This document shows, piece by piece, positions 52,011-60,074 of a stretch of 64,000 bases of DNA. This DNA is from an uncultured Lachnospiraceae bacterium (GTDB taxonomy: Bacteria > Bacillota > Clostridia > Lachnospirales > Lachnospiraceae), in NCBI GenBank assembly GCA_937920345.1, contig CALGVA010000019.1, forward strand, positions 23,847-87,846, in the 5' to 3' direction. Each line of letters starts with the position of its first letter. Positions within the stretch are counted from its first letter, which is position 1. Under the pieces are notes generated by a model. The model saw nothing but the letters and a program-made list of their open reading frames with translations. It was not told the DNA's origin and did not search any database. A program made the translations under genes and the position numbers.

Positions 52011-53363
52011 CTACCCTGTATATACCACCTTTCCACCGCAGATCGTATAATGAACAACGCCCGGCAGATTCTCTCCGGTAAAAGGAGAATTCGCCGCTTT
52101 TGATACAAAACTTTCCACCTTCCACTCCTGCGCCGGATCAAATATTACCAGATCGGCCGGACCGCCCTCCGCCAGATAACCGGCGTCCAGATGATACAGC
52201 TTCGCAGGCGCACAACTCATTCTGTCAATCAGTTCCGGCATGGACAGATATCCTTTGTTCACCAGTTCCCGGATTCCCAGCGATAATGCGGTCTCCAGCC
52301 CGATGATGCCGCTGGGCGCTTCCGTGAGCGGTTTCGCTTTCTCCTCTGCACTGTGGGGTGCATGATCCGTAGCAATCATGTCGATCGTGCCGTCCTTTAA
52401 TCCTTCTATGACTGCAAGGCGGTCCGCCTCCTCTCTGAGCGGCGGATTCATCTTCGCCAGCGTGCCGTGTTTAATCACGGCTTCATCCGTCAGTGTAAAA
52501 TGATGGGGCGCTGCCTCCGCATAGATATGACTGCTCTTTTTCTTAGCCTGCCGCACCAGATCGACCGCTTCCTTCGTGCTGATATGCTGAATAGACAGAT
52601 CGGCTTCCGCCTCCACGGCAATCCGCAGATCCCGTTCTACCATAGAGATTTCCGCCTCTCTGGGAGAACCGCCTATCCCGTACTGTTCAGCCGCCTTCCC
52701 GGCATTGATGCCATTGTTGGCAATCAGTGACGGATTTTCCTCATGAAGACTGACCGGCTTCCCGCACTTTGCCGCCTCGTGCAGCGCAGCACGCAGCAGT
52801 TCCTCATCCATAAGCGGTATGCCATCGTCCGTGAATCCCGCAGCACCCAGCTTGCTCAAAGTCTCCATATCCGTCAGTTCTTTGCCCTGAAGCCCTTTGG
52901 TCACATTGGCGCATGTGTGGATATGAATCCCGGTCTCTCTGCCCTTGTTCAACACATATGCAAGCGTCTCCGGATTATCCACGGCAGGCTTCGTATTCGC
53001 CATCAGCACCACCGATGTGAATCCGCCCCGTGCCGCCGCACGGGCACCTGTCTCAATATCTTCTTTGTAGGTGAAACCGGGGTCTCTGAAATGCACATGC
53101 ACATCCACAAGCCCCGGCGCAACGCACTGACCATATAAGTCAATAGTTTTGACTGCTTCTCCACCAGACTCTATCTTCCCATCAGCAGTACCCACATTCC
53201 GATCCTCAGGTCCCGCCGCCCCGCTCTGCATAAGCCCGATTTCTTTCTCCATGGCTCCCCGCGGCGCTATGCGGACAATCTTATCCCCTTTCATCAGAAT
53301 ATCCCTGTACCCTTCCGTCCCCGATGCGGGGTCGATCATATATCCGTTTTTTAAATATATCAT
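52011..53363 (-). CDS. pyrC: Dihydroorotase
   Basis: 450-residue class I dihydroorotase that cyclises N-carbamoyl-aspartate. Metal ligands: VDVHVHFRDPGFTYKED (HxH at about 88-90), the conserved NTKPAVDN, H-containing VSLHEENP, LSIQHISTKEAV and the catalytic aspartate in MIATDHAPHS. The C-terminal amidohydrolase barrel ends normally. A Gly/Glu-rich insert of about 35 residues (about 38-72) separates the first two strands of the small domain, which is longer than usual. AAAGG precedes the ATG. It is on the same strand as pyrK-pyrD but about 4 kb upstream, with flagellin and MarR genes between. Confidence 0.94.
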   Translation of the reverse strand: MIYLKNGYMIDPASGTEGYRDILMKGDKIVRIAPRGAMEKEIGLMQSGAAGPEDRNVGTADGKIESGGEAVKTIDLYGQCVAPGLVDVHVHFRDPGFTYKEDIETGARAAARGGFTSVVLMANTKPAVDNPETLAYVLNKGRETGIHIHTCANVTKGLQGKELTDMETLSKLGAAGFTDDGIPLMDEELLRAALHEAAKCGKPVSLHEENPSLIANNGINAGKAAEQYGIGGSPREAEISMVERDLRIAVEAEADLSIQHISTKEAVDLVRQAKKKSSHIYAEAAPHHFTLTDEAVIKHGTLAKMNPPLREEADRLAVIEGLKDGTIDMIATDHAPHSAEEKAKPLTEAPSGIIGLETALSLGIRELVNKGYLSMPELIDRMSCAPAKLYHLDAGYLAEGGPADLVIFDPAQEWKVESFVSKAANSPFTGENLPGVVHYTICGGKVVYTG

Positions 53364-53397
53364 GCTTGTGCCTTTCCATTCGGTTTCGTATTATATT

Positions 53398-53826
53398 TTA
53401 ATCAAACACAACCGGCTTATCAATAAACTCTATCTTGATCACTATGTAGGGATAGCTTTCAACCACATTTCCTTTCTCCTCGGGCGCAGGACCGATCAGA
53501 TTCGTGTCCACGTAGATCGCATTCGTCGTTTCATACAGGTCGTTTACTGTGATGCTGTAGCCGCCTGTCATCTGTGTCCCGTATCCCACGCAGATATAAA
53601 GAAAACCTTTATCCTCAAAGGTGATTTTGAACGCTTCCTTCTTCTTTTGCTCAATCATATTAAACAACTCTTCCGGAAGGTTATCCTCCGGAATCACCGT
53701 GCATTCCAGATCTTTGATCTTTTCCATTGTATTCTGCTGCTTTCCGCATGCAAACACCCCCATGCACATAAGGCAGACCAGACAAACACTAAGCAGTCTC
53801 TTCTGATATTCATATAATCCGTTCAT
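53398..53826 (-). CDS. PrcB-like lipoprotein
   Basis: 142 residues. The signal peptide with lipobox GVFAC (C27) anchors it to the membrane. The mature part has the PrcB_C layout: LPEELFNMIEQKKKEAFKITFEDKGFLYICVGYGTQMTGGYSITVNDLYETTNAIYVDTNLIGP...ESYPYIVIKIEFIDKPVVF. PrcB proteins accompany surface proteases in spirochaetes; in Firmicutes the function of single-domain versions is unknown. It lies 34 bases upstream of pyrC on the same strand and may be co-transcribed. Confidence 0.8.
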   Translation of the reverse strand: MNGLYEYQKRLLSVCLVCLMCMGVFACGKQQNTMEKIKDLECTVIPEDNLPEELFNMIEQKKKEAFKITFEDKGFLYICVGYGTQMTGGYSITVNDLYETTNAIYVDTNLIGPAPEEKGNVVESYPYIVIKIEFIDKPVVFD

Positions 53827-53940
53827 ACATTTTCTACTCCGACCATAAACTCTTATTAACTAATTTATTATGAATAGTTTGAGTCTATTCCTGTTAATAG
53901 ATTTCTATTGATTATTGAAAGATCAGCTTATATAATAAAA

Positions 53941-54090
53941 GTAAATTTGCTTCGCAAATTAACTTTACGAGTTTGCTTTGCAAACTCGGTATAACCGGAA
54001 GAATTTATATATTTGCTTCGCAAATTCGATATAACCGGAAGAATTTATATATTTGCTTCGCAAGCTCGATATAACCGGAAGAAAATGTAC
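53941..54090. repeat. Tandem 40-base repeats, TTTGCTTCGCAAA family, copy 3
   Basis: A GTAAATTTGCTTCGCAAA start (53941) as in the other family members, followed by three tandem units of exactly 40 bases: 53971-54010, 54011-54050, 54051-54090. Each unit has a TTTGCTTCGCAAA-type hairpin and the segment TATAACCGGAAGAA. They occupy the upstream region of plsC, whose ATG is 18 bases after the last unit, and the rest of 53827-53940 is AT-rich without a gene. Confidence 0.85.
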
Positions 54091-54107
54091 AGGATGGTTA
54101 CGAAAAT

Positions 54108-54842
54108 ATGATACGATTAATTCTAGTCGCACTCTTTGTTGTTATATTTCTGATCGTGAGTCTGCCGATCCAGCTCGCGGAACTTATCATCGGTAAATTT
54201 AATCCTGATGTCAAGGACCGCAGTTCTCTTGCAATCGTCAACTGGGCTTTTCGTGTAGTACTCTGGATTTCCGGCACTTCCGTAACCGTACTTGGTGAGG
54301 AAAACGTTCCGAAAGATGAAGCGGTACTGTACGTCGGCAATCACAGAAGCTATTTCGACATTCTCCTGACCTATGTACGCGTGCCCAGACCTACCGGCTA
54401 TATGGCTAAAGTCGAGATGCTGCGCTACCCGTCCTTAAACACATGGATGAAGTATCTGCACTGCATCTTTTTGGACCGGTCCGATATCAAGGCCGGACTC
54501 AAATCCATTCTGAATGCCATCGACAAGATCAAAGCCGGTATCTCCATCTGCATTTTCCCGGAAGGAACACGCAATAAAACCGACCAGATGTTTCTGGAAT
54601 TTCATGACGGCAGTTTAAAAATCGCCGAAAAATCCGGCTGCCCGATCGTACCTGTCAGCATCAATAATGCGGGTGCAATCTTCGAAGACCACATGCCTAA
54701 GATCAAGAAAGCGCACGTAGTCATCGAATACGGCAAACCGATCTATACAAGGGATCTGAGTAAGGAAGATAAACGCCGTCTCAGCGCCATGGTCCAGGAA
54801 GTGATCAAGGCGAATTATCTGAAGAATGCGCCTCTGGTATAA
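54108..54842 (+). CDS. 1-acyl-sn-glycerol-3-phosphate acyltransferase (PlsC family)
   Basis: 244-residue membrane-associated acyltransferase of phospholipid synthesis. One N-terminal helix (about 2-24). Motif I H79-RSYFD84 (NHRSYFD), motif II around FLDRSDIKAG, motif III FPEGTRN (about 148-154) and motif IV VPVSINNAG. The ribosome site is weak (AGGATGG, about 11 bases away) and the region upstream is the 40-base tandem repeat. The 3' end overlaps the convergent GH9-like gene by 38 bases. Confidence 0.9.
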   Translation: MIRLILVALFVVIFLIVSLPIQLAELIIGKFNPDVKDRSSLAIVNWAFRVVLWISGTSVTVLGEENVPKDEAVLYVGNHRSYFDILLTYVRVPRPTGYMAKVEMLRYPSLNTWMKYLHCIFLDRSDIKAGLKSILNAIDKIKAGISICIFPEGTRNKTDQMFLEFHDGSLKIAEKSGCPIVPVSINNAGAIFEDHMPKIKKAHVVIEYGKPIYTRDLSKEDKRRLSAMVQEVIKANYLKNAPLV

Positions 54843-56424
54843 GTTCCTCCATGATCGCACTCATCATTAGTACCAGTTCGGCGTTCAGTTCCACCTGATT
54901 CATGATGCCGAGCTTCTCGTCAATCTCTTTATAATTGCGGCTTCCGGCGCCATCCAGATAACTGATGGACTGCAGGTTGCGCCCCAGCATGTAGTGCAGA
55001 TGATTCTCCAGCACTGTGGCATATTCATGGTTGGTGATGATATGATCCACCACCACGAGCCGCGTAATATCTCTTAACAGTTCCGCACTGCCGCTGGATT
55101 TCTCATCCATAATCGCCAGGAACTTAGAGTTCTTCGCCGCATACGATACTCTCTCGCCCTCCTGCATCAGTACTTTGATCAAATCCCTGCACAGGCTTGT
55201 GTCTACCCGTTGTTTCGTGGACAGATAAGTTACGCTTCCCCAGAAAATAAAATCGTTCTTCATATCCTTCACCGGATTTTCCGACAGATATTTTTTGATC
55301 ACATTATGATATCCGTAACTGCCGGTAGCACGGTATAACTCTGTTGCCGCATAGAAATACTCCTCCGGGGACACATCCGTCAGATACTTGCCAGCATAAC
55401 GGTAAGCCCTGTCCGCCGCTTTCAGACAGCGGTTCGCATACTCCCAGTCATAGTTCTGATACAGATAGCTGAATTTCGCCATGGTTGCCGCATACTGAAT
55501 CGTCGCATCCATCGTGATTCCCTCAATGTAAAGCAAATATCCCAGCGCCGCGTTGTCCACGCTGCTGACCGCGGAATATACCGCTCCGCTCTTGGCATCC
55601 TGCATTTTCATAAGCCAGTCGATCTCATATCTGACCTCATCCAACACATCCGGTATCTCATTGCCGCTCTCGGGAATCCCCACATCATCGCCAAACACTT
55701 CCGGATACAGTTCATATGCCAGTAGCAGATGATTGACCGTGCGGCAGCCTGTTCCCACATCCCGGTTTGCCGCTCCGTCCACATGCCAGCCGCCCGATAC
55801 ATCCAGCTTGATTGACGCCTCGTCTTTCATCTGCGCCTCTCTGGCATGACATGCATTATGCGCTGCATCGCCCGCCATCTCCAGAGACAAGGTAAGGCCG
55901 CAGCGATTAAAATAGTACTGTTTCAGCGCCACGTTGTACAGCTCCTCATAAGGATTATCCGCTATCCCGAAGGAGTAGGACTGCCCTATAACCGCCGCTT
56001 CTATATAATATGTACCGGCAGTCTGCAGTGCCGTAAAATCACCGTAACTGACATATACGCCGGTATTCTCATCGTATCCGCGCTGTTCGATCTGCCCCGT
56101 ATATACGCTCTGACCGCTTCCCGCATCGATAACCGCAAACGTATCCGGAAGTACCTCTCCCTGAAAAACCGCAATCTTATTGCCGTAAGTGTCGTACCCT
56201 ACCTGATCCACCAGAATACTCGGAAGACTCTCGGGAACTTCATAATCAAATTTTGGTTCAAGTCCCAGAGTCGTCAGTTCACTGTCGCCGTCTCCCTTTA
56301 TGTGCGTATCAAAAGTAAGTTCCGGCGTATAGGCGCAGCCCGTCAGTAAAGATAGCAGAATCAGTATGCAGATTAATGATCTATCATGTCTTTTTTTCAT
56401 CAATGCCAGCTCTTTCGTTGTCAT
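54805..56424 (-). CDS. GH9-like lipoprotein with degenerate catalytic motifs
   Basis: 539 residues. A signal peptide with lipobox SLLTGC, then a CelD-type Ig-like domain (about 68-160: ILVDQVGYDTYGNKIAVFQG) and a GH9 (alpha/alpha)6 domain. Family landmarks are clear: ACHAREAQ, DVSGGWH, LLLAYELYP, IPESGNEIPDVLDEVRYEIDWLMKMQD. The catalytic aspartate motif DAGDYGxY after GGWH is replaced by VDGAANRDVGTG, and the C-terminal catalytic NE is NQ (MNQVELNAEL). It is therefore probably not an active endoglucanase; a binding or regulatory surface role is possible. The start may be 24 bases further in (Met at 56400). It is a lone minus-strand gene. Confidence 0.82.
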   Translation of the reverse strand: MTTKELALMKKRHDRSLICILILLSLLTGCAYTPELTFDTHIKGDGDSELTTLGLEPKFDYEVPESLPSILVDQVGYDTYGNKIAVFQGEVLPDTFAVIDAGSGQSVYTGQIEQRGYDENTGVYVSYGDFTALQTAGTYYIEAAVIGQSYSFGIADNPYEELYNVALKQYYFNRCGLTLSLEMAGDAAHNACHAREAQMKDEASIKLDVSGGWHVDGAANRDVGTGCRTVNHLLLAYELYPEVFGDDVGIPESGNEIPDVLDEVRYEIDWLMKMQDAKSGAVYSAVSSVDNAALGYLLYIEGITMDATIQYAATMAKFSYLYQNYDWEYANRCLKAADRAYRYAGKYLTDVSPEEYFYAATELYRATGSYGYHNVIKKYLSENPVKDMKNDFIFWGSVTYLSTKQRVDTSLCRDLIKVLMQEGERVSYAAKNSKFLAIMDEKSSGSAELLRDITRLVVVDHIITNHEYATVLENHLHYMLGRNLQSISYLDGAGSRNYKEIDEKLGIMNQVELNAELVLMMSAIMEELIPEAHSSDNSP

Positions 56425-56486
56425 ATGCGTCCGGCGTAACGGTTTCGCCCGCGTCGAACTCCGTGCCGAAATGACGCTATATTATT

Positions 56487-57671
56487 CTAACACAAAAGTC
56501 CGCATTCTTCATCATAATATACAATTTTTCCTTCCACGATCGTACAAAGCGTTTTCGTGAACACTTCCATAGGGTTGCCGTCATAAATCACCACGTCCCC
56601 GTCTTTACCCGGTTTAAGACTGCCCACCCGCTCGTCTACCCCGCAGATCTTTGCGGCATTGATAGTGATCGCGCGCAGACCCTCTTCCATAGACATGCCC
56701 TCTTTGACCGCCAGTCCTGCGCAAATTGGCAGAAACTGTATTTTAGACACGGGATGATCCGTAGTGATAGCCGTCAGGATACCGTTCTTGCTGAGTTCTC
56801 CCGCTGTCTTAAAAGCCATATTTCCTACCTCGATCTTATTGCGGCTGGCCATATCCGGACCAACGATAGCCGGAAATCCTGCCTCATGAAGCTCCTCTAT
56901 AATCAAATGCCCTTCACTGCAATGATCCAGAGTCATCTTAAGTCCAAACTCCTTAGCAATACGCACCGCTGTCAGAATATCGTCCGCTCTGTGCACATGT
57001 GCTTTCAGCGGAATCTCGCCCTCTAATACCGGCAGCCAGCACTCATAATGAAAATCCGGTGCTGTCGCCGGATTTTCATTGATATGCCGCTGATACTCTC
57101 TCGCTTTTGTCAGCTCCTGCCTGAGCATGGATGCAATCGCCATGCGGGTGGCGGGGGAAGTATTCTGTCCCGAATAGTTCACCTTCGGGTTCTCCCCAAA
57201 CGCCACCTTCATTGCCGCAGGTGCCTTTACAATCATCTGATCAATGCATCTGCCATGCGTCTTAAGAAAGGCGAATTGTCCGCCTACCACATTAGCGCTC
57301 CCAGGTCCGATCATCGCCGACGTGATTCCCGCTTTTAGTGCGTCATGAAAAGCATCATCCATCGGGTTAATGGCATCGATAGCCCGCAGGTAGGGTGTTA
57401 TGGGATTTACCGTCTCGTTACAGTCATCCCCCTCCATTCCCTTCTTTTCCTCCGTGATGCCCATGTGGCAGTGCGCCTCTATAATGCCGGGTAAAACTGT
57501 GTTTCCCTTTGCATCCAGCACCTGTACATCGTGGTTATCCCGAAGTGCCTGCACGTCACATTCTTCCATGTCACCAATGGAGACGATCCTGCCATGCTCG
57601 ATCTGCAGATAGCCGTCGGCGTAATCTTTTTCCTCCATGGTTCTGATATTTCCGTGTATAATTGCCAGCAT
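56487..57671 (-). CDS. Amidohydrolase, imidazolonepropionase-like
   Basis: 394 residues. The start at 57671 follows GAGGA. Amidohydrolase superfamily: metal HxH in IEAHCHMG, the conserved lid helix region, H-containing LKAHVHRADDI and MTLDHCSEGH, and the catalytic aspartate in ITTDHPVSK. The N- and C-terminal small beta domain closes with KPGKDGDVVIYDGNPMEV. Family members deaminate or open cyclic amides; substrate unknown. It precedes spoIIQ-spoIID on the chromosome without obvious functional link. Confidence 0.85.
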   Translation of the reverse strand: MLAIIHGNIRTMEEKDYADGYLQIEHGRIVSIGDMEECDVQALRDNHDVQVLDAKGNTVLPGIIEAHCHMGITEEKKGMEGDDCNETVNPITPYLRAIDAINPMDDAFHDALKAGITSAMIGPGSANVVGGQFAFLKTHGRCIDQMIVKAPAAMKVAFGENPKVNYSGQNTSPATRMAIASMLRQELTKAREYQRHINENPATAPDFHYECWLPVLEGEIPLKAHVHRADDILTAVRIAKEFGLKMTLDHCSEGHLIIEELHEAGFPAIVGPDMASRNKIEVGNMAFKTAGELSKNGILTAITTDHPVSKIQFLPICAGLAVKEGMSMEEGLRAITINAAKICGVDERVGSLKPGKDGDVVIYDGNPMEVFTKTLCTIVEGKIVYYDEECGLLC

Positions 57672-57759
57672 ATTTGTCCTCACTTCTGCGCATGTTGTTT
57701 ATGCCTGCAGCAAGTCCGTCCTGCGGACGATTCTTCTGCGTGAATGCTTTTGCACGCTG

Positions 57760-58785
57760 CTACTGCAGACGGCTCATGGGATTCACCGGCTCCCCGTCTT
57801 TCGTCAGTTTAAAGTATACATTTGACCCCTCCACGCTATAGTACTTGGTGGGAGATGCCACCGTACCAATGCCGTCGCCGACATTGATATAACTTCCCTC
57901 AGACACGGTGATATTCTCCAGCTGTCCGTATGTCAGCTCATAGCCGTTACCCAGGTCTGTCACGATTATATTGCCGATTATGGGATCATATCCCACAGAA
58001 GTTACGCGCCCGTTTGCCGCCGCCGAAATGCTGGTTCCCTGAGGCGCTGCAATGACGATTGCCGGATTGTATTTATACTGCTGCAGTGTCGGAAAATAAA
58101 TGGTCTTATCCATACTGTAATTGATCAGCACGTCACCGACGATCGGCCATACCAGCCCGTCTTCTTCCTGGAAATCCAGCGTTGGCTGTACTGTCGTGGA
58201 AATCGCTTCAGCCGTCTCCGTCTCTTCGAGGTTCTTCGCCGTGTCTACCGATTCATCGAACATGCCCGCCTCTTCCTCTTCATCGGCCTTCTTTTTTGTC
58301 TTATCGGTCTTTTCCGCCTTATCTTCCTTCTTCTGGTCTTTCTGATCTGTCGCTTCACTCACCTCGGCATTCTTCGAGCCGCTCTCGTCCGATTCGCCAT
58401 CCGCCGGCTTATTACCCGCCGCAGCGCCGGTCTGTCCACGCTTGTCAGTTCCCGTGCCGTCCGTCTTCTTCCCTGCGGTCAGCTTGTCCTCCGTATTCTC
58501 AACTTTCTGGGAATTTGCCTCCTGAAAGCTGGGATCATAATCCAGATCATCGGTTCCCACCTCTGCAAACAGAGTGTCCAGTTCCTCACCGGTCAACATA
58601 TTCTCCGCGCTCGTATCCGCTCCCTTCTCGATCGCCTCGAAATCTACCACATAATTCTCACGCTCCGCATTGTTACTTCTTTTTACAAAAATACCCGTCA
58701 CCGTCAGTGCCGTTAAAACAAGTACGGATGACGCTAACATCACGATTCTCTCTTTCCTAACACCATTTCTATTTCTTCTTGCCAT
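57760..58785 (-). CDS. spoIIQ: SpoIIQ-type M23 (LytM) domain sporulation protein
   Basis: 341 residues. A short cytoplasmic N-terminus, one transmembrane helix (about 14-34), a long acidic/lysine-rich linker (about 50-200) and a C-terminal LytM domain (about 225-341: IVIAAPQGTSISAAANGRVTSVGYDPIIGNIIVTDLGNGYELTYGQL). All the metal-binding residues of active LytM enzymes (HxxxD and HxH) are replaced, so it has no peptidase activity. SpoIIQ is made in the forespore and pairs with SpoIIIAH to form the channel that lets the mother cell feed the forespore. GGAGG precedes the ATG. It is directly downstream of spoIID, as in C. difficile. Confidence 0.85.
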   Translation of the reverse strand: MARRNRNGVRKERIVMLASSVLVLTALTVTGIFVKRSNNAERENYVVDFEAIEKGADTSAENMLTGEELDTLFAEVGTDDLDYDPSFQEANSQKVENTEDKLTAGKKTDGTGTDKRGQTGAAAGNKPADGESDESGSKNAEVSEATDQKDQKKEDKAEKTDKTKKKADEEEEAGMFDESVDTAKNLEETETAEAISTTVQPTLDFQEEDGLVWPIVGDVLINYSMDKTIYFPTLQQYKYNPAIVIAAPQGTSISAAANGRVTSVGYDPIIGNIIVTDLGNGYELTYGQLENITVSEGSYINVGDGIGTVASPTKYYSVEGSNVYFKLTKDGEPVNPMSRLQ

Positions 58786-58904
58786 GAAACCATGCCTCCT
58801 GTTTTCACCTTTGCCTGATCAGGAACTGTTTAAGGAATCATCGTTACAGCTCCCAGGCAGTTATAAAAGTTTACATGGTGTTAGTCTTACCCATTTTTGA
58901 CAGG

Positions 58905-59897
58905 TTATTCAATTTTTGCTAATTCTGTTCCCGTAAAAAAATATTTTAAAATCTGATCATAAGTCTCACCGTTGACAGCCCGACTGTTTGCCCCGTACTG
59001 GCTCATGCCGAAACCGTGCCCAACGCCGCTTACACGGAAGATAATCTGCCTCTCATCGTGCTCTGCCTCAAAGGCTGCCGATGCAAGCCCGAACTGATAG
59101 CGAAATTCCTCTCCGTCGATCTGCCCGATCTCCTGCTCATCCGCATAAAACGACACTTTTGTCACATATCCGGCATCGTCATAAGTTAGCTGCATGCCAT
59201 CCCACAGCTCCTGCGGATCGCATTTCTCTTCGATACAAGACTGCACACCGTACAGATAATCTTCTTTCGAAACGCTCACTTCACTGTAATAGTCCGCCGC
59301 CGCTCTATCCTGTTCGCACGGCACACCGGTCAGATAAGGACACTGTTTCGTGCCCCATACCTCGCCGGCATCCCTTGTCCGTCCGGTACTGATCTTGAAA
59401 TAAGACCCTTGAACCGGTTCTCCGGCATAGCACAAGTACAGTCCGGCAGTCTCTTCCACCGCCTGACTGTATGGCCGCAGTTCTTCCGACTCCTGCGCGG
59501 CTGCCTCATACCATTTTTCCAGACCGGAGCCTTGCACCTGCAATGCTGTACTTTCCTGTTCCCGCATCACCTGGATCACTTCCGTGCGCAGCAATACTGC
59601 CTGCGCTTTTAATGCCTCCGGCTCATACGTATCAGGCATAACTGCCGATAACCGGTAAACCAGATATTCTTCCATGGGAATCTCCCATATCCCCCAGTCC
59701 ATACGTGCCCGTATTCGAAGTGCCTCCGTACTGTCCTGTTCCTGCACCGGTTCACGGCTCCGTCGAAGGGCTTCTGTTTCTTCCCCCACATGCCCCCACA
59801 GACAGGCACACACATACGGCAGCAAAAAAACAAACAAAAGAAAGCATCCTGCTTCTCTTTTGTTTGTTTTTTTTAAGACGATTCTGTTATCATTCAT
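58905..59897 (-). CDS. spoIID: Stage II sporulation protein D
   Basis: 330 residues. The start is taken at Met 59897. One N-terminal transmembrane helix (about 18-35), then the SpoIID domain: MEEYLVYRLSAVMPDTYEPEALKAQAVLLRTEV near residue 78 and VSGVGHGFGMSQYGANSRAVNGETYDQILKYFFTG at the end. SpoIID is a lytic transglycosylase that degrades septal and forespore-facing peptidoglycan during engulfment, together with SpoIIP and SpoIIM in the mother cell. The sigma-E-like promoter at 59958-59987 fits this. The next gene, spoIIQ, is 119 bases downstream. Confidence 0.93.
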   Translation of the reverse strand: MNDNRIVLKKTNKREAGCFLLFVFLLPYVCACLWGHVGEETEALRRSREPVQEQDSTEALRIRARMDWGIWEIPMEEYLVYRLSAVMPDTYEPEALKAQAVLLRTEVIQVMREQESTALQVQGSGLEKWYEAAAQESEELRPYSQAVEETAGLYLCYAGEPVQGSYFKISTGRTRDAGEVWGTKQCPYLTGVPCEQDRAAADYYSEVSVSKEDYLYGVQSCIEEKCDPQELWDGMQLTYDDAGYVTKVSFYADEQEIGQIDGEEFRYQFGLASAAFEAEHDERQIIFRVSGVGHGFGMSQYGANSRAVNGETYDQILKYFFTGTELAKIE

Positions 59898-59957
59898 GAA
59901 ACACCCCACATGGCTGCAGTTTGACCTGGCAGTTTTACCGCAGCCCCACATGTACTA

Positions 59958-59987
59958 TTACTATGTGTGTGTTCCTTATTATATGTC
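59958..59987 (-). promoter_or_regulatory. Sigma-E-like promoter of spoIID
   Basis: On the minus strand -35 GACATATA (59980-59987), 14 bases, -10 CATAGTAA (59958-59965). It is close to the sigma-E consensus though weaker than the one before sipL. Confidence 0.5.
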
Positions 59988-60074
59988 GCATGACATCTCA
60001 AACCTTGTAAAAGACTTCGAAGAATGCCTGCTTGTGGGTATTCTCCAGCGTGAAATTTACCACTTCTCACACTA

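Noticed and set aside
53941..54090. Possible CRISPR array in the 40-base tandem repeats
   Set aside because: Units are directly adjacent with no unique spacers, and there are no cas genes.
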